NCBI GenBank assembly: GCA_036850595.1 | Contig: CM072166.1 | Location: forward strand, 15,642,758-15,706,757 | DNA from: Rhyacichthys aspro | Lineage: Eukaryota; Chordata; Actinopteri; Gobiiformes; Rhyacichthyidae | Direction of reading: 5' to 3' | Length of the DNA: 64,000 nt | In this document: piece after piece, positions 41,242 through 53,984 of the stretch | Position numbering within the stretch: position 1 is the first letter of the stretch | Layout of the letters: each line of letters begins with the position of its first letter | The notes under the pieces: model-generated | What the model was told of the DNA's origin: nothing | Database searches by the model: none | Seen by the model: the letters and a program-made list of their open reading frames with translations, nothing else | Made by a program: the position numbers and the translations under genes

Positions 41242-41353
41242 GTGGTTCGAGCGGGCGTCCATGCTGGTCATCCTGCTGAACTGTGTCACACTGGGCATGT
41301 TCCATCCGTGCGAGGACATCGACTGCCACTCGGACCGCTGCAAGATCCTGCAG
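41242..41353 (+). CDS. cacna1g: T-type calcium channel alpha-1 (Cav3), exon encoding domain I S1 and S1-S2 loop
   Basis: This 112-base internal exon contributes one base to a split codon, then 37 codons reading WFERASMLVILLNCVTLGMF and on to PCEDIDCHSDRCKILQ. The hydrophobic stretch is segment S1 of domain I of a Cav3 channel, a plasma-membrane pore that passes calcium at low voltage. The three cysteines after it (PC, DC, RC) sit in the extracellular S1-S2 loop as in T-type channels. The exon ends CAG followed by the donor GTAAGA, phase 0. The start was placed at 41242 because the upstream frame hits TGA at 41204-41206, the family residue before W is normally proline (CC|G fits the split codon), and a U12-type 3' splice site ends at 41241. 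Against mammalian sequences recalled from memory it fits Cav3.1 slightly better than Cav3.3 and clearly better than Cav3.2. The Cav3 family call is near certain; the paralogue is about 70% sure. The gene is partial here. Confidence 0.93.
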
Positions 41354-42059
41354 GTAAGAGCCATTCTTTTATGCCCTTCCATTGCCTTTCTCTTTATACC
41401 TAAGCTACTTGATGGCGTTGGGATGCACACAAATTGTACAAAAGGTTATCCAACAAGAACAGGTGGAAAGTTTTGTCTACTGATAGAAACTGCAGTATGC
41501 TCCCGTGTATTTTGCATGGATTTCTTGGGCCTTGGTAAGAGGTAGTTTATATTCTGCTAAATTCTGGATTAGTCGGTATGTATGATCCATACGACTATAC
41601 CTTATTGATTTATTTATCTTATTGTGACGTCCATCCATGTCTCTCACCTTCTTTCGTCTGTTTAAGAACTCACTTTTCTAGTGTGGTCCTTTCTCGGTGA
41701 AAGTAGGGTGTAATAATCACAGAAATATACCACAATGAAATAATATAACAGAAGGGGATATGGTTAGTCTTTTACCAAATGATAGCGAGGCATTGCATAA
41801 CGGGATGATTCAAGGGCCAAGTCACTGAGTATATAGATTTACTTAATACTAACGACTTTCGGTCTAAAACTAGATCATTTGAAATGACATTTGAGCATTA
41901 ATGGTTCTGTTTTGCCTGTTTGGTCATTGTCTAGGTTTACCAAAAAACAGACCATAAGTCAAGTGGTTTGAATCCTGGAGGAGCTAAATAAGGCTAAGTG
42001 GCAGAAAATACAAAGTCAAAATGCAAGGGGTAGTTTAATTTAACTTGTTTAGGACAGCT

Positions 42060-42300
42060 TAACATGGATAACTAAAACCAACCTTCTTTTTTATCTTCTT
42101 CACTACATCCAGAAACCTCCTCTTTGGTCTTCCTCTCGACCTCCTGCCTTGCAACTCTAACCTCAGCATCCTTTGACTAATATATTGGCTATCCCTCCTC
42201 TGAACATGTCCAAACCATCTACAATTGGCCTCTGATGTACTCATTTCTGATCCTATTAATCTTCGTCACTCCCAAAGAGACCCTCAACACCCCCAGCTCA
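42060..42300 (-). mobile_element. LINE-type reverse transcriptase C-terminal fragment (RTE-like)
   Basis: The minus-strand frame 42244 to 42059 reads RWFGHVQRRDSQYISQRMLR followed by LELQGRRSRGRPKRRFLDVVKK. This WxGHV...RR...GRPKRRFxDVVK pattern is the hallmark of the C-terminal end of fish and metazoan endonuclease/reverse-transcriptase LINEs, most often the RTE-type. Only the tail is intact; upstream on the minus strand (to about 42300) the similarity seems to continue but is broken. It is a dead fragment in the intron, antisense to the channel gene. Confidence 0.75.
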
Positions 42301-42599
42301 GTCCTGTACACCATTAAACGGATACAGTGATGATTTTAAACTCGTATTAACCATTAATTAGATATCTTTATAGGTTTATGTCGTTTATGATGTGGGATAG
42401 CATCTTTTTTAAGATTAAGGGAAAATAGTCATAATGCTTCTATTCATTTGGGATAAAAAATATGTAATTCTTTTTAGCATCTTGTCAAACAAGTGACAAA
42501 GTAGCTCCTGTCCCTCTGTGGACTGGATTAATCTGTTAAAGAGTAGTTCAAAAATCTTGTCATAAATGTGCCATGCGACGAGATTCTGCAAAGCCCTGG

Positions 42600-43010
42600 A
42601 TTAAGTTTTAAAGAAGCCCACAGCGGCATGACAGCGAGCGCATTAATCAGACGGATTTATTTATGTACCTTGATGTTAATATAATGAGAGCTCCTGTCAC
42701 TGCGACGCGCAACACATTCAACACTGCTTTTGGTATCACCTCGGTAAAACAATCATTTCCATCATATCCGGCCTTTGCGGCTGCCCCCATTTGCATTATC
42801 TCCCGTGTAAACAAACATCAGTATCGCGTGGAGGCGTTTCCATTAATTTTCAGCCCTCCTTTAACCCAGCAAATACTAATGGAACACTGCTGTTTTTTTG
42901 TAAAATGCAACAAAAACACATTTTTCTCTTTGCGATGAGTGAATTGAGCAGTGTGAGGCGCAGCGGCGAGGCTCGGCGTTATCTGGCGCTGTTCATCTTC
43001 TACACTCAAA
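42600..43010. promoter_or_regulatory. Candidate conserved enhancer block downstream of the S1 exon
   Basis: A GC-richer, repeat-free stretch in the 15-kb intron. It has an exact octamer ATTTGCAT (42789-42796, POU factors), a forkhead-like GTAAACA (42807-42813) and TAATC/TTAAT homeodomain-type sites (GCATTAATCAG, CCATTAATTTTC). Such motif density within an AT-rich intron is typical of developmental enhancers in fish channel genes, but no comparison was possible here. Confidence 0.3.
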
Positions 43011-43290
43011 AGATAATGTGTTTGCAAAGTGGCTCCAAATAGATTGAATCAGTCCTCTATTTTCCCGTCCAGTGACTTAGAGAAATAGTGGTGATACATT
43101 ACAAAACCATTTCCAAAGGAGGAACCCCTCTCTAAACTAATATCTACGGTAGAAAAATACCTTTTCTGATCACACTGCAAGAATACTAATGCGAAATCTG
43201 TCACTGTCCTTGAGAATAAGAAAGTAAAACAATTTGAGTTTTGGAGTAGGTTGCACAGTAAGTTTTAAAATAAATTTAAGGCCATTACTA

Positions 43291-43366
43291 AAGCCAGGCA
43301 TACACTGTGCATCAACCAGAATTCAGGTCAAATTTGGGCCAAAATTCTACAGTGTATGCCTGGCTT
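43291..43366. mobile_element. 76-bp miniature inverted-repeat element
   Basis: The two ends are perfect reverse complements over 18 bases: AAGCCAGGCATACACTGT at 43291-43308 and ACAGTGTATGCCTGGCTT at 43349-43366, separated by 40 bases. The size and perfect arms fit a deletion-derived miniature DNA transposon (MITE). A structured-RNA hairpin in the intron transcript is the alternative reading. Confidence 0.65.
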
Positions 43367-43554
43367 AACTTCCTGACTACATGTGTGTGCTCTCAGTGAG
43401 TGGATAGAGAACATTAGCAAGAGGCTTGACATGTAGCTGTTCTATTTCTACAAGCATTTAGGCTACTCCTGCTAAAGGCCACATGCCACTTGTCTATAGA
43501 TATAACTATGTATTCTAGGCTTGCAAAAATTGCTAATTAAGACCACATTTAGGA

Positions 43555-43760
43555 CCCAGAGTTACATATGGATGGTTTTAGGACCTGTACCTCCTCATCA
43601 AAGACTGTTAAACTAAGGTAGGCCTGATTAGATTGGCATACACACTGTTAAATCCACAAACCCTACATTATTGTAAAATGCACGCCACAATTTTAGACAT
43701 AGACATTATTGAAATGCATGTCATAGAACAACACACACATAAAGCTTGAAGGCTATGGAG
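43555..43760. repeat. Dispersed repeat family X, copy 1
   Basis: CAGAGTTACATAT, ACCTCCTCATCAAAGACTG, CTACATTA, TAGACATAGACATT and AACACACACATA occur in the same order and spacing as in 58730-58930. It is an ancient interspersed repeat, class unknown. Confidence 0.55.
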
Positions 43761-43839
43761 AAATAGGTCATGGCTATTCTTGCAATCCAAAAAGATCTTC
43801 AATTAAATCAAATTCAGAAACTTTTTTTTGCATCAGATG

Positions 43840-44115
43840 GTTCGGAAAAATGTGTTCTTTAGGTGAAATTGTTAAGAAAAAATTGTATTACGTGAAAACT
43901 GTCCACAATAATGTTAGCATCATGTGGGATCTGTACAGAAAAAAGGTTTGAATAAGTGGTAACTGTCGAGAAAAGATGTTAGGTGGAAAATGTCACGTAA
44001 AACATTAGCATCTAAAGAAACGGGGAAGGTAACATTATTATCAGGTGGAAAATTTCTTGAAGAATATTAGCATCAGGTGAGAACCATTTAGAAAAGCATC
44101 AAGTAGAAAAAAAAT
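43840..44115. repeat. Degenerate tandem repeat with GCATCAGGTGGAAAA words
   Basis: TTAGCATCATGTGG, TTAGGTGGAAAATGTC, TTAGCATCTAAAG, ATTATCAGGTGGAAAATTTC, TTAGCATCAGGTGAG and GCATCAAGTAGAAA recur about every 35-50 bases. It is a decayed minisatellite. Confidence 0.6.
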
Positions 44116-45064
44116 TTGCATCTGGGGCCAGATGTCAATCAGGTTGTTTCACATGCCGCAAAACTCTTGTTAATTTTGGTGTCAACTCACAGCTCCTCTT
44201 TCCCCGCCACCTCCTTAGCTCCTGGGGATTGTCAGGTTTGTCATTTTTCCACTGCGTTCCACAATGTTAAAATAAAAGATAGAAACTTGCTGCTACTCTT
44301 ACACCCCTGTCGTTTGAGCCCACTTTGTACAATCCATGCCTCACTCTACGCATCAGTTCATTTACATGATAAAGACATACAACCTCCACATGTCACGCTG
44401 TCTGGGCCATATCACATGTCTCATATAGCATTTATCCCTTTCCACCTACACACTTTAAGCGTACTGCTTCTTGCACTGTTCTATTTTCTCCTTTCATCTC
44501 CAGGTGATGTTTCCACCACCTCCTCAAGTAAATTTACTTTAACGCTACATCTAAAGTAGGTTTTGCAGCAGTATAAGATGGGACTAAAATATGTCTCCCA
44601 CAGGGCAAAAAGCAGCACCTTTTTTATTCATCACACAGTAGGAGATGCATATTCTTTGAAAACTTTTTAAAAAGTTTTATTCGGGCAATACATATTTTAA
44701 TACACTTCAAAGCAAATCTACACGAGAAACTCGAATGGCAGAGCATTGTTTGTAATGATATTTCAAATACTTCATAAAATTTCAGACTGGTATGAGAACA
44801 AAAATGTGACAAACTTTATACCCATAGGTGCTAAGTATTAGTATTAATATTAACCCTCTATTGCTAGAACCTAGTGTTGCATTAGTCCCATCAAAGCAGG
44901 CCAGACCATGGAAGGCCAAACAACTCCGAGGACTTAAAGAATTGAGGTTAACTTCTAACTAACTCTTCTCAGAATAAAACCGGGCTTTTTAATCTATCTA
45001 AACATCTCAGGTAGACTGGACGAGGTCAGTATAGGTAAGCTTCTTTTGCCAAAAGTGGGAAAAA

Positions 45065-45185
45065 ATGTCCCAAAAAAGCATACCATTTACTTTGGGAGCC
45101 CTTTGGTCTTCATCAATGTGGTCCACTTTCCAAAAGGTGGAGCTAAACACTGCAGACTGTTGATTGGACAATAGATAATCCTTGT
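45065..45185. repeat. Dispersed repeat family Y, copy 1
   Basis: It carries AATGTCCCAAAAAAGCATAC, TACTTTGG, CTTTCCAAAAGGTGGAGC and TAAACACTGCAGACTG TTGATTGGAC. It is matched by 60320-60430 along its length and by 47970-48020 over the GGTGGAGCTAAACACTGCAG core. Confidence 0.6.
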
Positions 45186-46189
45186 ATAAGAGAAAATGAA
45201 AAGCAAAAAGAAACCTATAAAATGGGGTTTATTTTTGTTTTTATTTTTTATGAAGCATGTCTTGGTCTTCTGATAAACTGTGATATTCCAAGAACACTAG
45301 ATGTTTTTTTGTTGTTGTTTTTTTTATCATCACTTTTCTTAAAAACAAAAGTAAGGGTTTATTAGAAGCAACTTTTTCTCCTTTTAGTCTTGACCATCAT
45401 TGTGCATTTATTTTCTACATTGCGTTAAACACAAGCAGAACTTGACTTGTGGCATCAAATAGTGAATTCCTAAAACAGCGAATTGCATTAGTGTTAGTGT
45501 GTTACACAAGGCAACAAATGAAAAACAGAGGATGGCCAGAGTTTAAAGTGATTTCCACACACATTTCAAACAAAACAGGATTTTCCAAAAAGACAATCAC
45601 CACTTATTTGCTGTTTGTTTCTCTAAATTACCTTCCATGTGTGTATACTTGCCTAAATTAAGCTAGAATGCGCTCAAATTCCACTTCAGCTGCACAATTT
45701 TGCTTTATTACTGAGGCTGGATAATTGAATGTAAAGTGATCATTAATATCAATAGTAAAAAATCAATTCTCTTGTCTAAGCTAATGCAAAAAACCTGAAC
45801 AGGCTGAAGATGTAATACCCCAAAGAGCAGAGCACTCCACATAAAATTGAAAACATGAGCAGAATTTTAAAAACGTCTGACAGAGCACACTGTAGTAGAA
45901 CTAATGCTAAGAGTGCCATTCTTTTCCCTGAAGGAGAGATTTCACTCGAAAGCATTGTGTTTCAAAAGCTCCAGCGTACACTTAACCTTACACAGCCCTC
46001 CCTACAGGGAAACACCATTATTGTCAGAACAATGTTAACAGTTGTTTGAACATAAAGACAGGGAAATAATAAAAGTAAAGACCTACTGCTGTGAATAGTT
46101 CTTCGGCTGGCTTTAAATGATTAGATATGGCGTTCATATTTAGATCCTTTTTTCCTACAAATAAGGAATAAAAATGTTTGGGCAATATT

Positions 46190-46950
46190 TATTCGAAAGA
46201 AATTTACATAGAACTGTATTTGGCCTAAGATTATTCAGCCAATATTATTGCTGTATTGTGATATAATCATTATTGTGAATTGTGTATAATGGATTAATAA
46301 TTCAGATATTGCATAATGATTTTCTTGAGACATTTCCTTAGATGCAGTGTTGCTGTATTGTGATATTGCTGCTACTGTTAGCCATGTATCAAAAATTGCA
46401 TTGTATCGTGGTACAACTATATATATTTATCTAACTATAAAAGTAAAAGGTGTCATTCCTGAATATATTAAAACACAATTACTGATCTGAAAATTATAGA
46501 ATATTGTTATATAGCACAGGTGAATTTCTTGCACTTTTTAAAAAATGCATTATTGCTTTATCATAATATTATGGATACTTTAAGTATGCATTATAAATCA
46601 TATCACTTCACCATAAGTCATTCGAGGTAACATTAGCCCTAAACATAAACATATATTGCATAGTGATTTTCATAGATGCAATATTACTATATCGTGATTT
46701 TTATTGTTATTGTGAGCCATGTATCGGAAATCCTATCATATCATTGTAAGGTAATAATTACTAGCCATAAGTATAACCTAAAAAGTGAGCTGGAAAAAGA
46801 TTATATTATTATATACTTCAGATGATTTTCATAATTGCATTATTGCTGTATCATGATATTACTGTGATCTATGTATTATTGGTAACATTAGTCGTATATT
46901 TCATGATGACCCTCTTAGAATATTTCCATAGATGCAATATTTTTGAATGT
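46190..46950. repeat. AT-rich degenerate array with GCTGTATTGTGATAT / GCCATGTATC words
   Basis: The pair of words (ATT)GCTGTATNRTGATAT and (GW)GNCATGTATC occurs together at about 46245, 46350, 46685 and 46845. This suggests a tandem unit of roughly 100-170 bases that has decayed strongly. Confidence 0.55.
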
Positions 46951-47969
46951 TTTCATTGATCAAGCCCAAGGAAAGTTGGAGTGTTGCTCTGATGGACTTT
47001 TGAACTGACTCAGAGTGAGCTGTTTCAAAGATCTACAGTAGAATCTGATGCCAGTGTGTCAGGTGAGCCGTCCCATCTTTTGTCTGATAAGCTACAGTGC
47101 AGTGTATGTGTGTGCCATTACCTGAGCTGCTCTGAATGGCCGTGACTGAGCTGCGAAATCTTCCTCACAATATTATCTGGCTGCACCTGTGCGTGGTGCA
47201 TCTGGCTGAATGGCAGATTACAGTTTTCCCAGCCCATTGTGCTCGACACATGTGGCATACACTTCCTCTATCTGTGCGTATAGTTTACCCCAACCCATCT
47301 GCCTGTCTGCCTGCATTTGTGTCTGTGTGTGCGCTTGGGGCTTCTGACCCTTACGATAATAGCATTCAGACTCTTGACAGGCAAAATTAGCATACATAGT
47401 GGATAGATTTATTTTTTTTATTTATTATTTTCAGGGGACGGCTGAAAAAATGTTTTCACAGAATTGATGGCACCTTTTGTTAAGACTAAAAAAGGATAAC
47501 ATATTTATATGTTAAGATGGCCTTTAGTTACAAAGGCCACACAGCAGTCACACACAAAAGAATCTTCTGTAATTAAGTATTTCTCTTAGTCTATATTACC
47601 AGTCAAGTTTCATTTATTTGTGTATCTTAATGGTAGCTTTGTGATAAATAGGTTAATTGTTGTTACCTAATTACTCAGACCACTGATTTCACTGTCAAAT
47701 AATCTCTACAGCTCAGCACTAAATGCACCTTTGAAGGACTAAATTCAAATGGTTTTATTAACACATTGTCAGCACCATGTAAATTGGCTATTGGTCATAT
47801 ATGGATTATGCTAATAAGCAGGCTAGCAGTCAGATGATGTTATTAATGCTATTAGTTAATTTGAATTGTAGTAAGACTAATAATAATAATAAAACTAATA
47901 ACCATACATGTTTCTACATATCCATATTCCAGGCTACACCCAATATTTTCTGTGCCCACACCCTTAGCT

Positions 47970-48020
47970 TTTGAGTTTGTGGTCTGCTTTTGAAAAAGGT
48001 GGAGCTAAACACTGCAGTGT
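47970..48020. repeat. Dispersed repeat family Y, core fragment
   Basis: GTGGTCTGCTTTTGAAAAAG then GTGGAGCTAAACACTGCAG; the second block is identical to the copy at 45065-45185. Confidence 0.6.
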
Positions 48021-51000
48021 GCGGTAGGTTGTTTGCAGTCATAAAGTACTTGCATTTTGTAGTGTTTTCAATCGCAGTGATTTGGAGCCAGCATCAGTTG
48101 CTACTTTAAAATCCTTGACATTTGCTTCCACATTAAGCCATGATTGTTGCTCTGGTTATTGTGCACACTCACATGGTGTTGTTGACATGACACACTGGTG
48201 TCTGAAGTATGGGTAGCAGACTGTAAATTCAATATCTGCTGTGACACCTCTGGAGTGCTTTGGAGTGAGCCGTGTTAAGTCATTAGGAAGTGTTAAAGTG
48301 CACTTAGCATTAGTGATTAGGCACACTTAGAACATAAAGGCGGTGTTCAGCAGGTGATGAGAGTCTGTGTGATGTTGGCACTCGCTGGACACCTCAGTAA
48401 AATGCATTAAAGCAGTGTGTGATAGGTGATACATGAGCGCCTGGTCGGCATGTTGTGTTCTAAGGCAATGTTAGAAGTTATTTACACAAAAATGACAGAT
48501 TTAATGAATTGTCACACAATTCATGGAAAATTGTGTTGTACTGAAGAGCACAGATGATTTTTTTTTTTTTGACTGGACTCCTCATGGCCTTTGTAACTAT
48601 GGGAGTCAGTTTCACAATGTAATTACTGTGTCAGTAAGTGTATTTAAATAAAGTGTGCTGTCTGATTTACTGAGTTTTGCGAGCAGAGAGAAAAGACTTT
48701 GAAAAAGAAAATCTTAATTTTGCACCAGGCTTCAGCTGAGCCCATCACTGTTGTGCACACAGTTTGAACATACATGACTATAGCATATTATTTGTTAAGT
48801 TAATGAATGAACAAACTTTATAAAAGGAAGTCAGCTCAGCCCCAAACCTTGTACTGCTCAATAACGCTGCCATACATTTAAACTGAGAGACATTAAAAAG
48901 AGAAAAAATAGAAAAAAATAAAAAGTCAATGTTGCTGAAGAAAAAACTGGGGTCACTAAGAACACACATATGTAGAAATTGTTGGAATGCTTTCTGAATC
49001 CACTGTGTCTACATTAGTGCACATCTACACTGAGCCGTAATTACAAGCATATGACATCTACTCTATTAGTGTGATAGGGTAAGACACATGTAGGAATATA
49101 AAACTATCATTACCCACTGTCATGCAGCACAGTGGTGATATAGTGCGGGAGACATAATCACAGTAATAGGACTTCCCCGAGAGACGCCGGCAGTGGGAAT
49201 AAAGATAAGAGCAGAGTACAGCGTATGAGAAATACATATGAAAGTGTCAAGAGAAGAGGAGGAAACCCATGCAGCAGTTTCTGTTACTGCATGAGAGAAT
49301 ACAGTAAACTGACACAAATTATTTAATATTAGACTGAATTAATTTAATGTTTGCAAAACGTCTTAAACAAAGGAGTAAGTTCATTCAACATATATATTCT
49401 TCTGAGTTTAGTAATGGGTGTATTCTGAGCTTAAATTAAATGTAATATTTAGAGTCCTTTTTTATTGTATGTGCAAAATTGTCTGTTGTTGTTTCCTTGA
49501 TGAACAACCAGTATTATAAATAGTGCTAACCATGATAGTCCAATAGTCATCCAGTGTAGGGTAACAATATATTTTCAAACCTCCAAACTGGGACACTTAC
49601 ATTTTTATTTTTTTTCCACAAACCCACAGGCAGATGAAAAAATAATGTGTTGGAAAATGTGTTTTCAGTTTGTATAAAAAGCTCCAGAAAACCCCCAAAA
49701 CACCTTTTCAGACCATAACCTAAGCACATTATAGAGGCACGTGTTCCCATTGAAGCTACAGCCTCAGGTTGAATATAAAGGCTGTTTATGGGTAAAAAAA
49801 AAACAAAACATGAAAGGCCAAATTAAATACAGTAAAAGAAGAAGAAGAAAGTTGTTGATGTTTGTTAAAATGGGGACATGGTTAAAAACTGGGACATGCT
49901 AGTGTTTTTACAGATACTTACAGGGACTGTGGAAGAGGGACAGTCCCCATTAAATAGGCACGCATGGCCGCCTTAATCCAGTGACTTGTAGCATGTAGCC
50001 TTTAGCTCATGCATCCTTAATGCTTGAGCAGGAAACTATCAAGCAACTCGCTAATGCTCTCTACCCACTCTCTAACAGCACACATGTGGTCAGTCAGCTG
50101 CCATTTACCAAATATTGCATCTTTTGGTTCAGAATTATGAATAATGAATAATCCTCTTTTATCCACTGAAAAACTTTTGTCATTTGTGTATGGTTGATAA
50201 AATGCAGTTTATCTTGTCCACAGTGGTCTACTGATTAATTTAATAATATGCCAGCAAATGTCTTATGGAAATGTAGCCAATGGAGTATTTTATTGTATCA
50301 CAATAACAAGTAAAGTGAAAGCGCAATATGCTGTGGCTGTTGAGCTGTGCATATTATAAACTGGGCTTTATGAAGATTTTTGATGCAGAGTTTTATTATA
50401 AACTCATCACATGGAGAGTGCCTCTATTGGATGTATTTGGGAGTTTATGTGATGGCATAATGGAGGGAGGTCCTGTCTCCTTAATGAAGAGAGAATTTTG
50501 ATGCATTCAGATATTTGCTTATGGAGAAATAAAGTTATGTTAGTTTCATAGCTGTTTAAACTAACTTTTGGGCTTTTTAATTATTCAAACGTAAATGATA
50601 TTACATGTGTTTGGTATTTAAATTCTTAACTTAGCTGTTTTGTTGCATTATGCCAGTTTGTCTTGCAGCATTGCAGTCCGTAGCCTGTTTAGACAGTGCA
50701 CAGGAAATAAAGCCTGTGGAAACAATGGTGTGTTTGGAGTAAATATAGAAAGGTGAGATGTGTTACCTGCCGCCTACGCGCAATCAAAACACAAAGCCTT
50801 TACATGGCTGCCAACACTGCTCCATTGATAAGCTGAGCTGTGACAAATGAACCATCACAGCAGTGCATTGTAACAGCATCTAGAGTGAAACCTTAATAAA
50901 GACAATAGACACCGGACTTAGACAGCCTTTGACTAATGACATATCCTTTTAATGGCTTTCATTTGCCAATAACTTGCGTAGGCAGACAATCCATTATCTG

Positions 51001-53984
51001 ATCCACTTCACTTGGCTTCAGCAGTATTTTGTGCCGATTCATATTTTAAAGGACACCAATGACTCACCACAGGTTGCACGCTGTCATCTTTGGGCTGTTC
51101 CATAGTATTGTCACGCCAAATTACAGCAATTTCGTGAGGAGCTGTCAGAAGCTGGATTAGGCTGATAATAAAAGAAAATGAAAGTTCTGTTTTCACATAA
51201 TGTTTGAGTGTCACTGCCGGCCCAAATAAGATCCAATTTTAGAAGGTTTGCCACAGACGTTATTGACTAAAGTCTGTTTTACTTTAACTAAATTAAAGCA
51301 GATATTTCAAGGCAATTTCCAGTGTGTAGAGTTAAAGCAAGTTTCCTTGCACACTGAGGAGTCAGTGGAGGGTAGAATTTGGGAGTGTGTATAACCAGTG
51401 AGCTGTGAAGCACGGGTCAGCGGTGGTGTTCCCTCGGAGGCAGACGGTGGGCTCTTAACCAGTCAACCATAGTCAATACACACATTCACACATCATTTGG
51501 ATAAAACTCAATGAACATGAGAGCCGTCATACTTCAACTAGTGATGGTATTCATACAGAGCTATTAACATAAAGAGAGAAATATTGCAGATGTGAAAACA
51601 AATCTGTGTTCAACATGTTTCTCGCTCCAGTGAAGTGTAGTATAAGTTTATACAAATCAATAATGCAATTACACAACAGTGGATACCGATATAAAGCATT
51701 GTGAATGCTTCAGGCCCTTGGTTGGTTGAGTTGTACTATGTAACTGCATGTTGTACAATATCAGTCAATATCCTTATTTATTTATTTATTCTATTGCTTG
51801 TTTTGGGGAATAGTTTTGTTTTTAAATTTTTAAATTTTGTTATTTGATTGTTTGCTATTATGCTTTATATGCTTCATATAGAATAACAGCAACATTAGGT
51901 AATAAACAACATGTAATAGTGATATGTGAAATCAAAAACAAGAGCAATAAAAAAGAAAAAATAGCATAAAAACAAAACAAACAAATCTAAAGAGAGATGT
52001 TTGTTATCAACATTTGCTTTTTTCAAGGACTTGTCAGTGTTGGTTGTATCTACATTCATAATATTTGGACAATAATTACCAATACCAGAAACAATTAACA
52101 ATTAAATAATAAAAAAGGTTAATGCAAAACACATCTCTGAATGGTCCAACCCCCTTGTCTCTTATTTAAATGTTTCTGTTGTTATATAGCTGTAGCCCTG
52201 TTCTTTTTATTAAGTCTGAAGTAGTTTCTTGTTTTCTGGACTCACCAGGCCTGCAGGTTGAAGCTGATGTAAAATAGATGAGTAATTAGTCGCCAGCAGC
52301 GGCTACACTAATGGATCCTTTTGTTAAACAAACCAAGACGAGATAGAGAGGAATGGAGCGATCAACAAGGTGCAACACAGTCATTTTCTGCTCAGCGTGG
52401 CAGTAAACAACTCGGCACTTTAGCTTTTTCTGTTTTACCCTTTAAAACATGACCTCTCAGTTATCTGTAACAACAGCGGGTGTGGAAGGTCAACTTTAAC
52501 ACACTCCGAAGCAGGATTTTTTTTCAGATGAAAGACTAGACATATCTGTTTAGTCTTTGGTTGGAGATGAAAAAGGCTGTTAAACTTAGAGCAGCATGGC
52601 GCAGCATTTATGAATGCTTCTTAAAATCTTCTTCCGTCCTCCATTTTCTTTAATACGACATTTCAAAGTGACACCAAAAGTGTTTAAGGTTTTTTGTCCT
52701 GCATACAAATAACAATTACTAACAATTATGGATCTTTGTTGCTGCAATTACACATATTCTCTATTTGAGACATGTCAGAACTTCGGATTTAGCAATTTTT
52801 CTATCACAGTTATGCCTTAATTTCATCGTTATGTTATGTTTTGTGTCCATGTTCAAGATGGCCAGGTGTTGCTTTTCATCTCAGCAGCAACGTCGGTGTC
52901 GGAAAATAGAAAACTGTTCTGGGGTCAGGTGAATCACAATTTGAAATTCATTTTACACAGTACGAGCTTTGGCCCAGAGAAGGCGGTGGTGTTTCTGGAA
53001 AGTGTTCACATGTGGCTTCTTCTTTGAATAATACAGATTTAACTTGTATTTTTTGATGGCACGGAAAACTGTGTTTACAGACAATGAGTTCTGGAAGTGT
53101 TCCTGACAGTAGTACAGACAGTCATTTTTAATGGAGGTGGCTCATTTCTTGTCACACATATACATTTGGAGTTCACATATTTATATCCTTTATTGGTCTA
53201 GATTGGGCTTGTTTTGGCTTCTCAAATATCTCCGGTTAAATTTAGCCAAGTCCAATTGAGGTTTTAGTCTTTTTTGGGCTGTTAATGCCTGAGTGAACAA
53301 AGTGCTTTGGGACTGTCGAGTAATTGAACATCTGGCTTAATGCATGGTCAGATTTAGTAGTTATCCTCAGGCAGCTCTTTGCATAAGAACCCCTAGCCTC
53401 TGACAGGTGGACTTTGTTTCGTCCTAAAAAAAAAAGAAAAAAAAAGAATCCGACCGTCAAAGTGCTGAGTAAAACCTTTTAGGAGTTTTGTCCGCTTGAA
53501 AGAGCTTTTACACACACTTCTATTTCATTTTACTTGGAGCAAACTTTAAGTGAGCTGTTGCCGAAGCCAACAGGATTTGATGTATTTATACATTTCTCTG
53601 TTTGCATCTATCCACGGGTGTCCTCTGTCTTGATCTCCTGCCAGACTTTTCCCTTTTATTCCGTGACTCTGTGCTACATTTTTGAAACTCCTCTTCTCCA
53701 CTAACGCCTTTTCTCATTTATTTATTTATTGTTTTGTTTTTTTTCTTTAATATTTAAAGCCATTAGAGATTCTTTGACATCTTTCAAGCCCTCTCCTGAT
53801 TCTGGCCTTGTTGTCTTCATAGTCAGTGCGATAATAATTAGAGGTAATGATTGGAGTTTTGTTTGAGTGCCTTACAGACAGTAACCAGGGCAAAATCACT
53901 GATGGGTGCCTTTTTTTTTGTGCAACATGTTTTATTTTATTCTTTGGGACAGGGTCTGATGTGGTTGCACTCACAGATATACTG

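Noticed and set aside
41962..41982. GGTTTGAATCC resembling a tRNA B box
   Set aside because: No A box at the right distance and no cloverleaf can be drawn.
44116..44559. 147-codon plus-strand open frame
   Set aside because: Ser/His/Leu-rich composition with no motif, starting at the end of a degenerate repeat; no flanking splice sites of quality.
48504..48524. Small palindrome ATGAATTGT-CAC-ACAATTCAT
   Set aside because: Perfect 9-bp arms, but such short AT-rich hairpins are expected by chance in this composition.
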